Source: Misgurnus anguillicaudatus
Taxonomy: Eukaryota; Chordata; Actinopteri; Cypriniformes; Cobitidae
Assembly: GCF_027580225.2 (NCBI RefSeq)
Contig: NC_073342.2
Span: forward strand, 18,736,501-18,800,500
Length of the DNA: 64,000 nt
Direction: 5' to 3'
In this document: positions 46,633 through 59,546 of the stretch, one piece after another
Numbering within the stretch: position 1 is the first letter of the stretch
How the letters are laid out: every line of letters begins with the position of its first letter
Notes under the pieces: model-generated
Database searches by the model: none
What the model was told of the DNA's origin: nothing
The model's input: only the letters and a program-made list of their open reading frames with translations
Made by a program: the position numbers and the translations under genes

Positions 46633-47499
46633 TTACAGCTTATGCCATAGGTAGGGTTAATTGTACAAACAGAGGGTTTGTTGTAACACCTGCTAGAAAA
46701 TCTTGTTTGAACACAAATAATTCAATATAATTATGTTTATATACACAAAAGGTGGATATTGTTTATATATCTGACTATAATAGATAGATATCCACACATT
46801 CATTCATTCATGATAGTTAATTTACACTTTTAAAAATGACTCTGGAGGGTGTCAAATACAACCCATGAAAATTTGTTATAGTTTACTTAAGTATATGAGC
46901 TAGCAAGTAAAATACAAAATAATGGGTACATTCTACCTACGCTATCTATTTTTTAACAGTAATAACTGCTACACTAAAAAATTAAGTGAAATATACCCGA
47001 AAATATTAGCTTTGGCACCGCAAAGTGCGCATGCGTCAACATCCAAGCGTTTTCCATGTCAATGGCGTGGCGAGAGAACCGCGATTTGTTTAGCTACAGG
47101 TAAGTTTTAATTTTACTTGTTGATATCATCATGAATGGAAATGTTAAGTTGTTTAACAGTAAAATGATAATAAAATGAAAACATTGTAAATACTATTCAT
47201 CAAAATTATAACTGTTAATACAATATCAGGGGGAATAACTCATAATTTTTGTCTTAATTGTGCAGCCCTATTTAAAAAATCTATTTATATGCATTGATGC
47301 TTAATGCAAGGATTGTTAGATAAAGGATAGTGGATGGATGAATGTGTGGATATCTATTATAGACAGATATATACACAATATCCACTTTTAGTATATGGAA
47401 AGAATTTTATTGAATTATTTTTAAACAATATTTTCTAGCAGGTGTTACAACAAATCCTCGATTTGTTACAATGAACCCCACCTATGGGGTAAGTTGTAA
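46633..47499. mobile_element. Large fold-back element with ~170-bp arms
   Basis: The left arm (46633-46812) contains CCATAGGTAGGGTTAATTG, GGGTTTGTTGTAACACCTGC and GTGGATATTGTTTATATATC. The right arm (47320-47499) is its inverse with modest divergence (GCAGGTGTTACAACAAATCC, CCCCACCTATGGGGTAAG). The interior ends with TTAATTGTGCAGCCCTATTT (47258-47277), the right end of a hAT related to that at 9107. No TSD was recognised. Confidence 0.8.
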
Positions 47500-47944
47500 C
47501 GTTTTCACTCCTGTCACTTTCAGTGTAATTGTACGATCACGGTAGGTCCCACAAACAAACTTTAAGTGTTCATTGGTAGCAGAGATGTGTGTGTGATGAT
47601 TGTGTAAAAAATGATTCATTTAACTTAAATATTTTTTGAATGATAGCACCAAAGTCAAAAAGCATTAGGTTGTGCCCCACTCTCCTCTTTTGAGGTGTTT
47701 CAGAAACTTTTCTTGGAGATGAATGCTTTAAAACTTTTTAAATAGAGTACAATATCTCAAGTTTAAATTGCTAAAATGAGATGTTTTAAGTGTGGATCAG
47801 TGTTGCAGAACACAAACATGGTACCTTACATGTTCAGAAAAGGTTTTTTTAAGTTTGACATTTTTTAAGTTTACACTGTTACAAATACACCATTAAAAAT
47901 GAAATGCTTTCTTTCTTATTTGACAGCAAAAAAAAAAAAAAAGA
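47500..47944. other. No recognisable feature
   Basis: AT-rich, with a poly-A run at 47927-47942 just before the next MITE. Confidence 0.5.
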
Positions 47945-48439
47945 TTAAAGGGGCCATGGCACAAGACTTTTTTTAAGATGTCAAATAAATCTTTGGTGTC
48001 CCAAGAGCACATATGTAAAGTTTAAGCTATAATTTATTATAGCATGTTAAAATTGCCACGTTGTAGGTGTGACCAAAAACGTGGCGTTTTGGGTGTGTCC
48101 TTTAAAATGCAAATGAGCTGATGAAATTCAAACACTGATCACAATGATGGTGGTTTGTTGCAATTAAAACTCAATTGTGCTTTTCTCTGCACTAAATGCA
48201 GTGCTGTGGTTGGATAGTGCAGATTAAGGGGTGGTATTATTATAATAAGGGCTCCTTATATGACATCATAAGGAGAGCCAAATTTCAATAACCTATTTTC
48301 TCATGTGCTTGTAGAGAATGGTTTACCAAAACAAAGTTACTGGGTTGATATTTTTCACATTTTCTAGGCTGATAGAAGCACTGGGGTCCCAATCATAGCA
48401 CATGGAAAAAGTCAGATTTTCATGCCATGGCCCATTTAA
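47945..48439 (+). mobile_element. TTAA MITE, AGGGGACAT family
   Basis: TTAA lies at 47945-47948 and 48436-48439. The ends are AGGGGCCATGGCACAAGAC and CATGCCATGGCCCA. It is collinear with 18339-18769, with a short extra stretch around 48120-48190. Confidence 0.88.
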
Positions 48440-48958
48440 TTTTTGTCTGTCATTATTAAATCAGATTAAGTGAATAATACATAATAATATAATATTAAAC
48501 ACTCGATATTATAAATAACTACATTTTAAATCATGATGTTAAATCAAAATAATATGACTGAGTAGTATTTATTAGTATGGTGCTAGTTCTTTATTCAGTA
48601 TATTCAATATATTATTTTAAATTTTAATTAATTTCTTTATTTGCGAACTGTAGTTTATCTTTTTGAATAGTTTACTATTAAGGAGCTTATAGAGTAATTC
48701 TAACTTAATTTTTATTTGTTGAATTCAATTAATGATATTGCTTGTAATCTGTTGCTACAATTTTATTGATTAGATATAGCATATTATTTTTTTAGTCTAC
48801 TTCCATGCCTCCAAAAAACTCTTTGTTCAATATCTTAACCAAAACACATCAAAACCTTTCACAAATTCACAAAAGATCATCTTTTGACAGTAAGAAACAA
48901 AGACCTAAAGCACAGATTGCTCGGCCTTTTATAAATATCTACAGTAGCTGCGTTACAA
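48440..48958. other. AT-rich, nothing recognised
   Basis: High AT content, short frames. Confidence 0.5.
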
Positions 48959-49165
48959 TTACACTGAAAAAATTCATTTATTTAATTTACTAAATTTGTT
49001 TAAGGTAAGTGGTTGCAATCAATTAATTTAAGCTACATTTAAAAAAAATTGTTTTGTTTTGTTTTTCTAATTTTTTTTTTGTAAAATGTAGCTTAAATAA
49101 ATTGATTGCGACCACTTAACTTAAAAAATTTAAGTAAATTGAATGAATCATTTTTTTCACTGTAA
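48959..49165. mobile_element. 207-bp fold-back MITE
   Basis: The left arm TTACACTGAAAAAATTCATT, then TAAGTGGTTGCAATCAATT and TTTAAGCTACATTT, is inverted on the right as AAAATGTAGCTTAAA, AATTGATTGCGACCACTTA and TTTTTTTCACTGTAA. Arms are about 85 bp around a T-rich loop. The ends are like those of the element at 35049. Confidence 0.85.
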
Positions 49166-50913
49166 CCCTGTGTTAGTTTGTGCCCTGCTCATGCCAAAAG
49201 TTGTAGTGCAAACCAGTACGCTTTTCATCTCCGTACCTGTTATGGACCAGTTCAAATGCACAATACCCTCAATTCAAATATTAGATTGAAGATTGACAGG
49301 TATGGGGTTAAAAGTATAATAATGCCACACTGATCTTTGATCCCATGACAAGACCCCTCAACCACATGTAGGCACGGCTGGTTCCAATAATTTTTACAAA
49401 AACGCCTTCGCCTATTCGCCACGCAATCAAAAAAACTGTACAATGGTACAGTAAAATGGATTCTTGTCTTGTTTGGAACAATCACCAGTGCATACTCTTG
49501 GCTGGGGACTGACAGCAGAACTGCCTGACTGCAGTTCTCATTAGACTGTAAATATGATGTGGTTTGGAGGAGAGTGCCAGTACATATGGAGCTCTATGTG
49601 TGCCGCCGTCTGATGTCCGTTCAAAAACCACCAATACACACAGAGCTTCATTATATAGCCGAGAGAAGAGAGAGACACGGAATGGGGCCTTTCTGGAAGG
49701 TTCATGTTCAGGTTGGAATAATTTAGCGCGAGAGAATCTTAATCCCGCAGGAATTGCGACTTTAGAAAACACTGATTACTGTTACATGACTTATTGTAAT
49801 ATTCTTACCGTACAACAAAACCACACACACGCACCTGAGTCTATATTGTTATTTGTAACCAAAGAGTTTATTTCCTGCCCCAAAGCCTTGTGAGTCAAAC
49901 CCGGAGACGACATTTGAGCTACTATTGCGCATCTAACTACCTGAGTTTACCAAAGCACAATAGCACAAAGCGAACCACCCACTACCTTGGGCCTGTAACC
50001 CGTTGACTGTGCACATTCGACAAAGTTGGACACATCCGAGCCCCGAACGGAAGTCGAATTACGCAGCGTTCATTCGCTCAACAACTCGGCATGTCCAAGT
50101 TTTCAAAGTCTGACACCCCGCACTCCCAGAATAATCCGACTAAATGTCCACAAAGAAAATGAATGGGGGAATGTGAGTGTACGTTTCTTTTGAATCAACA
50201 ACGTAGGATCCGGCGCACACGGGCATAATATAGACTCAGCAACCACACCAATTGTTTTGCTCCCTCAGGTTTCTCAGACAAAAGTAGCTCTCGTATCAAT
50301 ACTGGTCAGGGGACCCTCCTGCGCCTGCAGAAGCTCAGTATTAAATTTGGCCTCTTTGTGCAGAAGGGGGATTTCCAGCCCGTGAAACAGTGAGATGGAT
50401 GGGAATGGACATTGCTCCTCTGGGCAAAGTTACTGTCTCTGTGTGAGAAAAGGTCTCTCGCTCGTTCTCTCTCTCTCTTTTTTTCACACAACTGGAAATG
50501 ACTGTCTCGGTCTTTCCTTTACCTCTATAACTCAATCTGTCTCTCTATGCCTGTCTTGTGTTCTCTGTGGGAATAGGTAGCATTGATACAAGTTGCTTGA
50601 TCTTGTGAAGGGAATTGTTCGGGGTAGCGTGGTCGGGAGTAGATGTCTTTTCCTTTCTTGTCGACTCAGTTCTGGGTTATGGGTCGAGCTGAGCAATACA
50701 CCTATAAATTTTGAGCTAATGTTACATCCGGAATCTAAAATTAACACCACACAATAACCAAACATGAGCAAAAATTGGCTCTGGTGAGTAAAAAGCATGG
50801 TGTTGGCTTTGAAACTGTTGACACTGCAAAATTACATCCACTGCAAAAAGCGACATGTAAAACAATTATTTCAATTTGTAACAAAAAAATTTGCTTGAAA
50901 AAGCTTAATTTAT
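49166..50913. other. Repeat-poor interval, nothing recognised
   Basis: A pyrimidine-rich CTCTCTCTCTCT patch lies at 50466-50480 and opposing 88-109-codon frames show no domain. Confidence 0.45.
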
Positions 50914-51405
50914 TTTAAACGTTATTTTATGTATTTGGTATAAAACAATGTGTTTGCGTGGTTTATTGTTCAAAAAACATTGTTCATTTTCCACATACCA
51001 TACATTTTTGTAGCTCCAGATTTCACTGTCTTCTTGAAATGCACTGATTTTGTACAAAACTCGAAATGCGATTTGAAAAGATCTGTGTCCCTGATTGCCC
51101 AGCTAATCTGTACGTTGTAATTGGCCTAAATCCCGGAAATGTGACGGTCCTTACCATGTTTGAAAGATTCGGTTGCTAACAGGAGTTAACTTACAGGCTG
51201 AGTTCCAAGCGGGAGGAATTATGATAATGTCGGTCTTGTCTACATCATTGCCTACAATCCGTGTGTTTGTTGTAATCCAAGAAAAGAGATTTACATTGGA
51301 GGCGATAACTCGCGTTATCGGTTTGTAACTTTTGCATATCGTTAACATGTACTAATACACCAAAGGAAATTTAAAAACGTGAGTCGGACAATAGGTGCTC
51401 TTTAA
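50914..51405. mobile_element. AGAGCACC-family MITE, reverse copy
   Basis: The right end ATAGGTGCTCT is followed by TTAA at 51402-51405. Inverted, it matches 22579-23149 (CCTTTGGTGTATTAG, GTTAACTCCTGTTAGC, CCACGCAAACACATTG). The left end is degenerate and is placed approximately at 50914. Confidence 0.75.
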
Positions 51406-51555
51406 ATTTTTCACTAAAAGTGTTCAAGTGCAGTGTTTTGATTCTTGCTGTTATTATGTGAGCAATTTCTAGTGTAATAGAAAGACATAGAAACCATCTA
51501 CTTAAGAAAACATGTGTCAAACACATCTTTTGATGACTTGAATACAGATAATCAG

Positions 51556-52353
51556 TTAAAGGACAAGTTCGGTATTTTACACTTAAAGCCCTGTTTTCAG
51601 ATTGTTTATGATGAAATATAACGGTTTTGACTGAAATTTTGACATATGATGCTGCCCCGAGAATTTTCGATTTCTGTTTTATCACCTCCCACCTCTACAA
51701 TGGGTTTATAGGTGCACTGGAACAACCCTTTCTAAAATGCATTAAACTTTCGTTTACAAAGACGTGAAACTAACCGAGTGGTCAGGGGCGTTCACTGATA
51801 TGCTCACACAAAAATCGCCGCAAAAGACGCCCTCCAACAGGTGTTTTAGCATTCGTTGTTAACTTGTGGACCTATTTGTTTAAACGCCTCACACCCGTAC
51901 ATTCTTCTGTTGAGAGCTTGAATAATAGACACCCCAGCCCAGTTGGTGGCGATAATCCGCCATTGCCAATTGCAAGAATAGAAACAAAGTTCCCGGCGGG
52001 GAGTAATACCGTACCTCACAGCACATCTAATACAAGTCAATGGAGTTGGCAAAAATACGATAAAACCTGTTGAAATGCGTATTTTGCAGCGATTTTTGTG
52101 TGAGCATACCAGTGAACACCCCTGACCCCTCGGTGAGTTTCACGTCTTTGTAAACGAAAGTTTAATGCATTTTAGGAAGAATTGTTCCAGTGCACCTATA
52201 AACCCATTGTAGAGAAGGGAGGTGATACAACAAACACCCCGAAAATTCTCGGGGCAGCCGCATATGTCGAAATTTCAGTCAAAACCGTTCTATTTCATCA
52301 TAAACAATCTGAAAACAGGGCTTTAAGTGTAAAATACTGAACTTGTCCTTTAA
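51556..52353. mobile_element. Long-TIR TTAA element, 790 bp
   Basis: TTAA lies at 51556-51559 and 52350-52353. The end AGGACAAGTTCGGTATTTTA begins an inverted repeat of about 275 bp (left arm to about 51835, right arm from about 52075). The arms keep long exact blocks such as CAGATTGTTTATGATGAAAT and its inverse. Only the central ~240 bp is single-copy. No transposase. Confidence 0.92.
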
Positions 52354-52456
52354 CAAATTTATCATCATAAGTTAGGTTGCATAAGGGTTATTTCTGCGGA
52401 AATACATGTGGTGTCTGATGAACAAAAAGATCTACAAAACCACTTTTTAGCAATTC

Positions 52457-52709
52457 TTAAAGGGATAGTTCACCCAAAAATGAAAATAATATCATGCACG
52501 CATGCGCGAGACTAAAGTCACGTGACTGCAGTGACACATGCGGATGACGTGTTATCCTCAGACAAGTTTACGAAGTTTTTTTTCCAAACTTACAGCGTGT
52601 GTCTCCCTCAAACCGTAAACGACGCCCAGGCGCACACAAAAAAAAACAGCTGGGGCACCAGATAAAACGTCAGTGGCGTTGTACGTCATTCACGTCACGT
52701 GACTTTAGT
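52457..52709. mobile_element. Left end of an AGGGATAGTTCACCC MITE plus a 199-bp inverted-repeat segment
   Basis: TTAA (52457-52460) is followed by AGGGATAGTTCACCCAAAAA and ATGAAAAT, then the family sequence stops. Immediately after, ACTAAAGTCACGTGAC (52511-52526) is perfectly inverted at 52694-52709. Either a chimeric element or a MITE broken by a second insertion. Confidence 0.65.
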
Positions 52710-54075
52710 AGAACTTGTGTCATATTCTGCTGGGACAAAATACCAATGTGTTACCAAAACTCAATATACCACCCAGCCCCAGTTACAAATGAGAATGATT
52801 ATTTTTATTAGAATTATTATTTGAAATATTGTTATTATTATTAATAATTATGATTATATACAGCTAGGGGGATTAAGAGACCACTCCAGTTTTGTCTTTA
52901 ATCATCATTCCTACATGTATAACGACCATTTCTTTCCAGTGTCCATTTCTTTCCAGTTAAATTCCAACAGTGAGTTGGACACAAAGACAAATTAAGGATG
53001 TTTTTCCATCAAATTTATATTTATGAATTTTCTAAAATACATGTAAAAACATTACCATTTTGAATTTAAACTTGTTTTCTCTGCAGTATTCAAGATTGGA
53101 AAAGATTGTATCTTTTTGTTATATAGACAATGTTTATCCCATTTCAATAAATGCAAATAAAAAATAATTTTATTAGTAATATTGAAAATCAACCATTTCA
53201 ACCTTTAAAATTTTATTTTACTGTTTGAAAAGAAACGTAAACATTCTGCCTGTATCTCATCTGTGTACCAAAGAAGAAAGTGAAGTTTCGAATAACATTA
53301 AGCTAAAAAATATGTTTCATGTTTAAATGCTTGCACATAAAAATACTTGCAAATACTTGCACTAAGATGCTGGCAGAGTTATTTTTCAGACATGGTACAA
53401 TTCATACAGACTACAGTGCATTATTTGAACCTATAGTCTGCTCAAACCTAAATGGAATTTTACAAGAACACATGTTTATTCAGCATTCATGAGTAACCAG
53501 ACAGGATAATCAGATATCCTCTCCAAATGAAAAGACTAACAGACAAAAAGAAGCCCATTCTTCTGACTGGATTCTTATATGTCAATAGATTGAATGTCTC
53601 CGGTACCATTTCATAATTGCCGTTGTCATTATGCTTGTTATAGAAATCATTATAAAAAAGCCATTGCATTATAATGTACTATGACTGTAACCACATTTTC
53701 AAGAGTGGGGGTCCTAAATGTAATAATTTGAGAAACAGCCATTGAAAAACTATCAATTATCTATCAATCTCAGTATTGGGGGTTTATGGTGGTTATTGCG
53801 TCTTAAATAAAGCAATAATATACCAATAAACTATTTTGATAACTGAATGACAGTTCATGCCAATAAAACTATACATTTGAAACCTATCTGAAAAAAATAA
53901 TGTATATTAAAAAGTAACAGTTTGGGCATATAACAGCAGTTGCATTAAAAATTGTATTTTGATTGAATTTAATTTTATTACATTAATAATGTAACATGAA
54001 AATCAAGTAGCGATTTCTAAAATTATTGTTATTAATTAATAAAATAATATTAAATAATTTCGATTTGAAATACCC
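52710..54075. other. AT-rich interval, nothing recognised
   Basis: Short frames; no termini recognised. Confidence 0.5.
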
Positions 54076-54440
54076 CTTTAAAGGGTGTAAGAAATTTAGA
54101 GGATCTTTGTCAATTTAAAGGTGCAATACAACTTTTAGAAGGATTATAGAAGTGCAATATAATATACATAACTATATTATCAGTGGTATATAAAGACCGC
54201 ACATAATGAACTGTATTGTTTTTATTACCTTAGAATGGGTCCCCTTAAATGAAAGTCACTGCCATGTTTCTAAAGTACCCCTAAAGGACAATTTTTTTTG
54301 AGCTTGTTTTGTCCCTACTTTGTAACAGATGACAACGTGTTTGTCTGTGGCAGCTACCGTAGCTTCTCATTGCTTCCGAAATTGAGGTTGGTTGCCATTC
54401 GCAATCTCACCACTAGATGCTGCTAATAAAGAAATTACAA
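54076..54440. mobile_element. Degenerate MITE of the TTTAAAGGTGC type
   Basis: CCCTTTAAAGGG (54074-54085), AATTTAAAGGTGCAATAC, TTACCTTAGAATGGGTCCCC and CTCACCACTAGATGCTGC match my memory of a common cyprinid MITE. The right terminus is degenerate and abuts the Harbinger-like element. Confidence 0.5.
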
Positions 54441-54467
54441 TATTTAAGTGAAAATTTGGTTACCGTG

Positions 54468-54849
54468 TTATGTGGCATTCACAGCAGACATGGAAGAGGC
54501 AGCAACCGCGAGTGATTTACATGTTAAGTCAATGCTAAGACACGAATTGGTATCCTGCGGCGCGGTGCGCGCGAATGATGCGGGGCAAAAGGCGCGGATG
54601 CCGCAGGAAATGCGCGAGTTGAAAAATCTGAACTTTACAGATATTCGCGGCGCGTTAACCAATCAGGAGCTTGCTCTAGTAGTAACGTGATTACAGGGAG
54701 CGAGCGAAGTCGCAGAAGCCCCACCCAAGACACGAATTTCCGAATGTCTCAAATGACTAGAATTTCATGCGCGAATGACGCGTAAACTCAAAATGTTCGA
54801 ATAGCGCATTTCTGCCGCCTCTACTGCGGCTGGCGTGAACGCAGCATTA
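54468..54849. mobile_element. Harbinger-like CpG-rich MITE, 376 bp, TTA duplication
   Basis: The element spans 54471-54846 with TTA on both sides (54468-54470, 54847-54849), fitting the 3-bp TWA target of PIF/Harbinger. The ends TGTGGCATTCACAGCAG and CTGGCGTGAACGCAGCA are imperfect inverted repeats. Related to 29815-30208. The 80-codon frame over it is not a gene. Confidence 0.82.
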
Positions 54850-56525
54850 GAGTTGTGAGTTAACTGCTTTAATATTATTTACATTTGCGTCAACAAAGTC
54901 AGGTGAAGTAGCTGTTAAATCAGGCATCGACCTGCATCAACGACATGCACCTCAGATCCACTCCACAGCCTGGTTCATTATAGGATTAAGGACAGCCTAG
55001 ACCAGTCACATCACAATTCATGCCTGTTCTGGCCTCGAGGGTCGACTCCACACGGCCCCCTCGCCTCTCTGAGCGGCGATGGCACCCAAAGCCCTCCTAA
55101 ATGCGTCAAATTCCACATGACAATCGTCTCAGGGGCAGCCGACTTTCTCACAGAACTTTAAAACCCTATTTTGTTTCGAATGAGAGTTTCCCCTTTGTTG
55201 TGCCGGACCGTGCAGTCAGGCCCCTAGCAACTTCTCCGACTCGGAATGCTGTTGGAATTCTGAGGCAGGGCTTGCCAACTCTGGCTACCTGGTAAAAAGG
55301 ATTAGGGCAGCTTTATCCCTTAGTCAAGAATGCGGAATAGATGAACTCCTGACCAAAGAGACGAAGTTGACATTCTGTGTCGCGGAGTGATGCTCCGACA
55401 TGTTCTTCCCAACCGTCGACAATCTGATAGGATTGATCAGATTTCCATTCAGCCCACACGGTAAATAGCCTAGTTGTCACTTTCGATCGAAACACGAGAC
55501 GACCAAACTGTCAAACTATGTCGAAATTGGTCGTAATGATAGTATCTGAAATGTCTGGATTGAGCTTTGTTCCCCAAAATTACATGAAGCAAAAATGACA
55601 TAACAGAAGAAAAGTCTATATCTTGGAAGCTTAAAAGTTTCCGTTGAATTCATAACAATGAGGTCAACGTGACGAACCACTTATAGGCTCAAATTTACAA
55701 AGACAGACAATTTCAAAGACTCCTGAACCCAAAAAATGTGCATAGTATGTGGTATCTGTACATGAATGAAACCATCATAGGGGCACATCAATATACACTA
55801 TTGAGACAGCAAAAGCTTTTCAACTTTATAGGTGATGACTGCTGTAAGATTTTATCAGACACATAATAGTATGTTATCTTAAGTTAAATCCTACATTAGG
55901 ACATAATCATTCGTTTAGAAAGGAAACGGGGTTGATGATAACAAGAATGGCTGTTTGAGGCCATTTGCGTTACGATAAAAGTGAAATAATAAACGCAATC
56001 AAATATTTGGTGATATTGTGTATATTCTGTAACCTATTCCCAACTTTCTGTGCATACCTGCAATACCAGCACATATGTGGGCTTTTAAAATATCTATAAT
56101 GTGAAAACAAAATATAACATCCACTATACGTTTGTAATGTTTGCAGTCTGAACAAGAACCCAAAAAATCTCACAGGAACTCTGATGTTTACAACCCTGAT
56201 CCAAACTACATCCATATGTGGTTTGAAATCTGATTAAAATCAGATTGTATGGAATGCATCTCGTATTTCAAGAAGTTTGGGGATGCAAATATGGAATGCC
56301 ATACAAAGAGTCAGTGTTCTTTTAAAACATCATACATGTAAAATGGCCGTTACGCATGTTCTCCATTCAGTACTAGGGCGAGATATAAAGACGAGTAGAG
56401 GCGAAATGGCGAGTTTTCCATTCTCACTGACAGCTACTCTCAGTCGTCGTATGAGAAAGCCTTCTGGCGTCGCACAGACGTTTACATAACTACTATAGCA
56501 ACCAATGTAAATACACCAGATATCG
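54850..56525. other. No recognisable feature
   Basis: Unique-looking sequence; frames up to 81 codons without domains. Confidence 0.5.
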
Positions 56526-56685
56526 TGTTCCTGTTCCTCAATTGGTAGAGCATTGCGTTAGCAGCTCAGAGGTCATGGGTTTGAATCCGAGATAACACGC
56601 ATACTGATAAAATGTAAAGCTTGAATGCACTGCAAGTCGCTTTGGATAAAAGCATCTGCCAGATGCATAAATGCAAATGTCTTTA
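56526..56685 (+). repeat. tRNA-derived SINE, nearly complete
   Basis: Head TTCCTCAATTGGTAGAGCAT (box A), box B GGTTTGAATCC at 56578-56588, and tail GCAAGTCGCTTTGGATAAAA then GCATCTGCCAGATGCATAAA. The tail is the standard fish SINE 3' end. The longest intact SINE here. Confidence 0.85.
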
Positions 56686-59546
56686 CTAACGAATCAGATT
56701 CAATGTGAAGTTTCCAAGTTGCCACTTTAATATAAAAAGAAACCTAAAAAGGTCAGCAATTCACTGCAGGTCTTTGGTGCACAATGGTTTGGTGGAAACT
56801 CCTTCCAAAGTGGCCTTTTACTGAAAGCTCAGAAGAGCTGCTCTGCACCACAACCGAATAAAAAACCACTTTCTTTGATTCTGCTTTTTATAAGGCAGAG
56901 GAAACATGAAAAGTGGATTTCTCAGAAATTCTCTTGGGGCATGAAAGAGAAGGGAAAACAAGAACCCCACATCGAGAGCCGAGCACGCGTCTGTGTTGGT
57001 TGGGTGATAGGGGCTTTTTCCGCCATGCCAGCCTGGGCGCTGGGCCTACACCACATGAGAGGAGGGTGGAGAAACACACTTGCTAAAACCCTGCTCCTCT
57101 CTGATCTACATCACTTGCGAGTCAGAAACCGAGATGATTGCTAGAGTTGTTGCTATTCTTTCTGGTACATAACGATTAGTAGTAACATGCTCATTTATAT
57201 TCCCAATGATTATGATAACATCTAAAACATCTCTCCCACCTGTGCAGACACATTGCTAGAGTGTTTTGGGATATTTCTAACTGGTTGCCCCCTGTCCAAT
57301 ATCACACGTGCAAGGTCAAGTTTCCCCGAACTTTGTATGTAGTGCATGTTGGCAATGGGGAAAGTGTTGGTGTCCTTCATTATAGGATGTGGAGCACCTG
57401 TGGGTGGGATGATGAGAGCAGCCTTGCTCTCTGATTTCCCTCCCAGCCGATGCATCTCACAAGGCGAAGAGACCCAAGGTTAACAGCAGCAACACATGCC
57501 AGCATAGCACCACCTTAACCTCCACTCGCATATTTCCTGTGGAATCCGAAAGATGACCTCCACAGTTGATTTCAAAGGCAACCCAGGCCCGGCATCTGAC
57601 CATTTCTCTGTGTGATAAACTCAACTGAGCCTTTCGGTTGTAAATATCATAAACTATCCTTCCATTCAGTTTCTTCTTCCGTTTGTGCATATCCATGTCT
57701 GCATTGTCTGGAGGGAAAAACCCAGATGTTTTTCGGTTGACAGCATTGTGTCCGTCTGATATACAGTCTTTGTCTGCTCTTGAAAAGGTAGGGTCTGCCT
57801 TGAAACTCTGAAAGTGGACCGGAAGCTACGGGTTTGCTCCAGAATACGAAAACTTCTGGCTGCAAAGGGCACTAACAGATTCCTAAGGTCAGCTTGAACT
57901 CAGACATCAGTGCCTCCCAGATTCCAGACAAGTTTCATCTGGGAAAATTGTTTTAAGGAACCAACAAGACCTCCAGTGTTACATAGCAAATAATTGACTG
58001 TGCATTACAGTAACTGGAAAGTTTGAATCAGAGAAGATTGCGTATCTAGAAGAAAGAACAGCTTTCTTCCTCTAAAAACATATATGGTAACACTGACTAT
58101 CCTTAATACATCATTTTTTTGAGTAGATTTAAGTAGGGGAAAGGTAGAGACAGATTCCCTGCATGTGAAGCTTGGTTTTTCCCTCCCTGGGTGGTGGGAA
58201 GAGAGCAGACCTGTCCAGATGGACCCAGGCTTGGTGAGGACACAGCGGGGTCAAAACAGAAACTGAAGTATCAAAGCTAAGTGGTCTGCTTCCCGAAACT
58301 TGGCACTTTGCAGAAGCACTAAGGGGGGATATCAGATAAACTCAACCCTGCTGTCGGAATGGCTGTGTGTAAGGAAATGAGGTGAAGGTCACGACCTGGA
58401 AAGCACAGGTCAAATGTGGCGGCCCACCATTCGAAAGCAACCCATGCGATCAGTGCTGCTAACCAGCAGATGGCCGTAAAATCCGAGTAGAAGGCTGATG
58501 GAGAAGAAAGTTGGTCTCAGAAGGCTAGTGTCCGAATGCCGCAAAGGATATAGAAGTAACGGTGTAACTGTCACATCAGGACCACCCACTAGTCGGCCAG
58601 AGCACCCCCTTTCATCTCCCGCCTAAAACCAAAGCCCCATAAACGTCAAGATTAGGAAAGGGAAAAAAGCAAAAGTGTTTAGTTAACGGAGACATCTGTG
58701 CATGCTCTCAAACAGCCTAGGAAGATTTAAAGAGCTTTCCCGCAATTTTCTCCACTTTAGGTATTACTTTTTAAGTTCAAATGTAAGCATTTGTGAAATG
58801 TTTTGAGCTCGATCTCGCCGAAAACCGCCTGAAGATAGCTTCCCTTTCTAATCCGCAACTGATCCAGTCGTTCCACTAGGATAAACCTGGAAACCCGCTA
58901 GACAAGACCCTTCAGGTCGGCCCAGATTGTTTTCATGGCTGCTAGGCGCAGGAGACATCACACCTGATTGAAGCTACAGCCCTCCCTGATTGCAAAAACA
59001 CAAAGCAGATACAAGGTGGTCTTTAATGCCGAAAAAACTAGTCTAGGATCGAGACTAATCATTGCATTTTAGCATCCGAGAGCTAAAATGACATTTTTTA
59101 CATGAGTCCTGAAACTCAAATCGAGAGCGAGGGTGGATCTGATGCCAAAAACAATCAGGGTGCCTCCAATTTGGATCAAGGATAAAACATATTTGTATGG
59201 TAAATCAATGTGGAGTCCACGTCATGTCAGAATTAGGGTAATTGCGGGTTTCCGAATTCGAGTAAAAACTATTCATGTCCTCATCAAGCTTATAATCACA
59301 GCTTGAAAGCATCAAATTTTATGAAGACATGGACCTCTCTTACTTGATAATTGTGACATCATGTACAAAAGTCATGAAGTCAAAATAAACTTTATTATAA
59401 CACATTTCTGTAATATTACTGTCAACGATTCACCTCTGCTTGTTATTCCATAGCCAAAAAACAGTTTTTGTCATTTATCATATGTTAAAAACGTGCTCTT
59501 CACCTTAACACAACTTTGTTTTTGCTGATGTCACAATGATGGACCA
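56686..59546. other. Repeat-poor interval, nothing recognised
   Basis: About 2.9 kb of unique-looking sequence with moderate GC. Frames of 60-89 codons lie on both strands at 56.9-57.9 kb without recognisable domains. Possible regulatory or intronic sequence; nothing provable. Confidence 0.45.
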
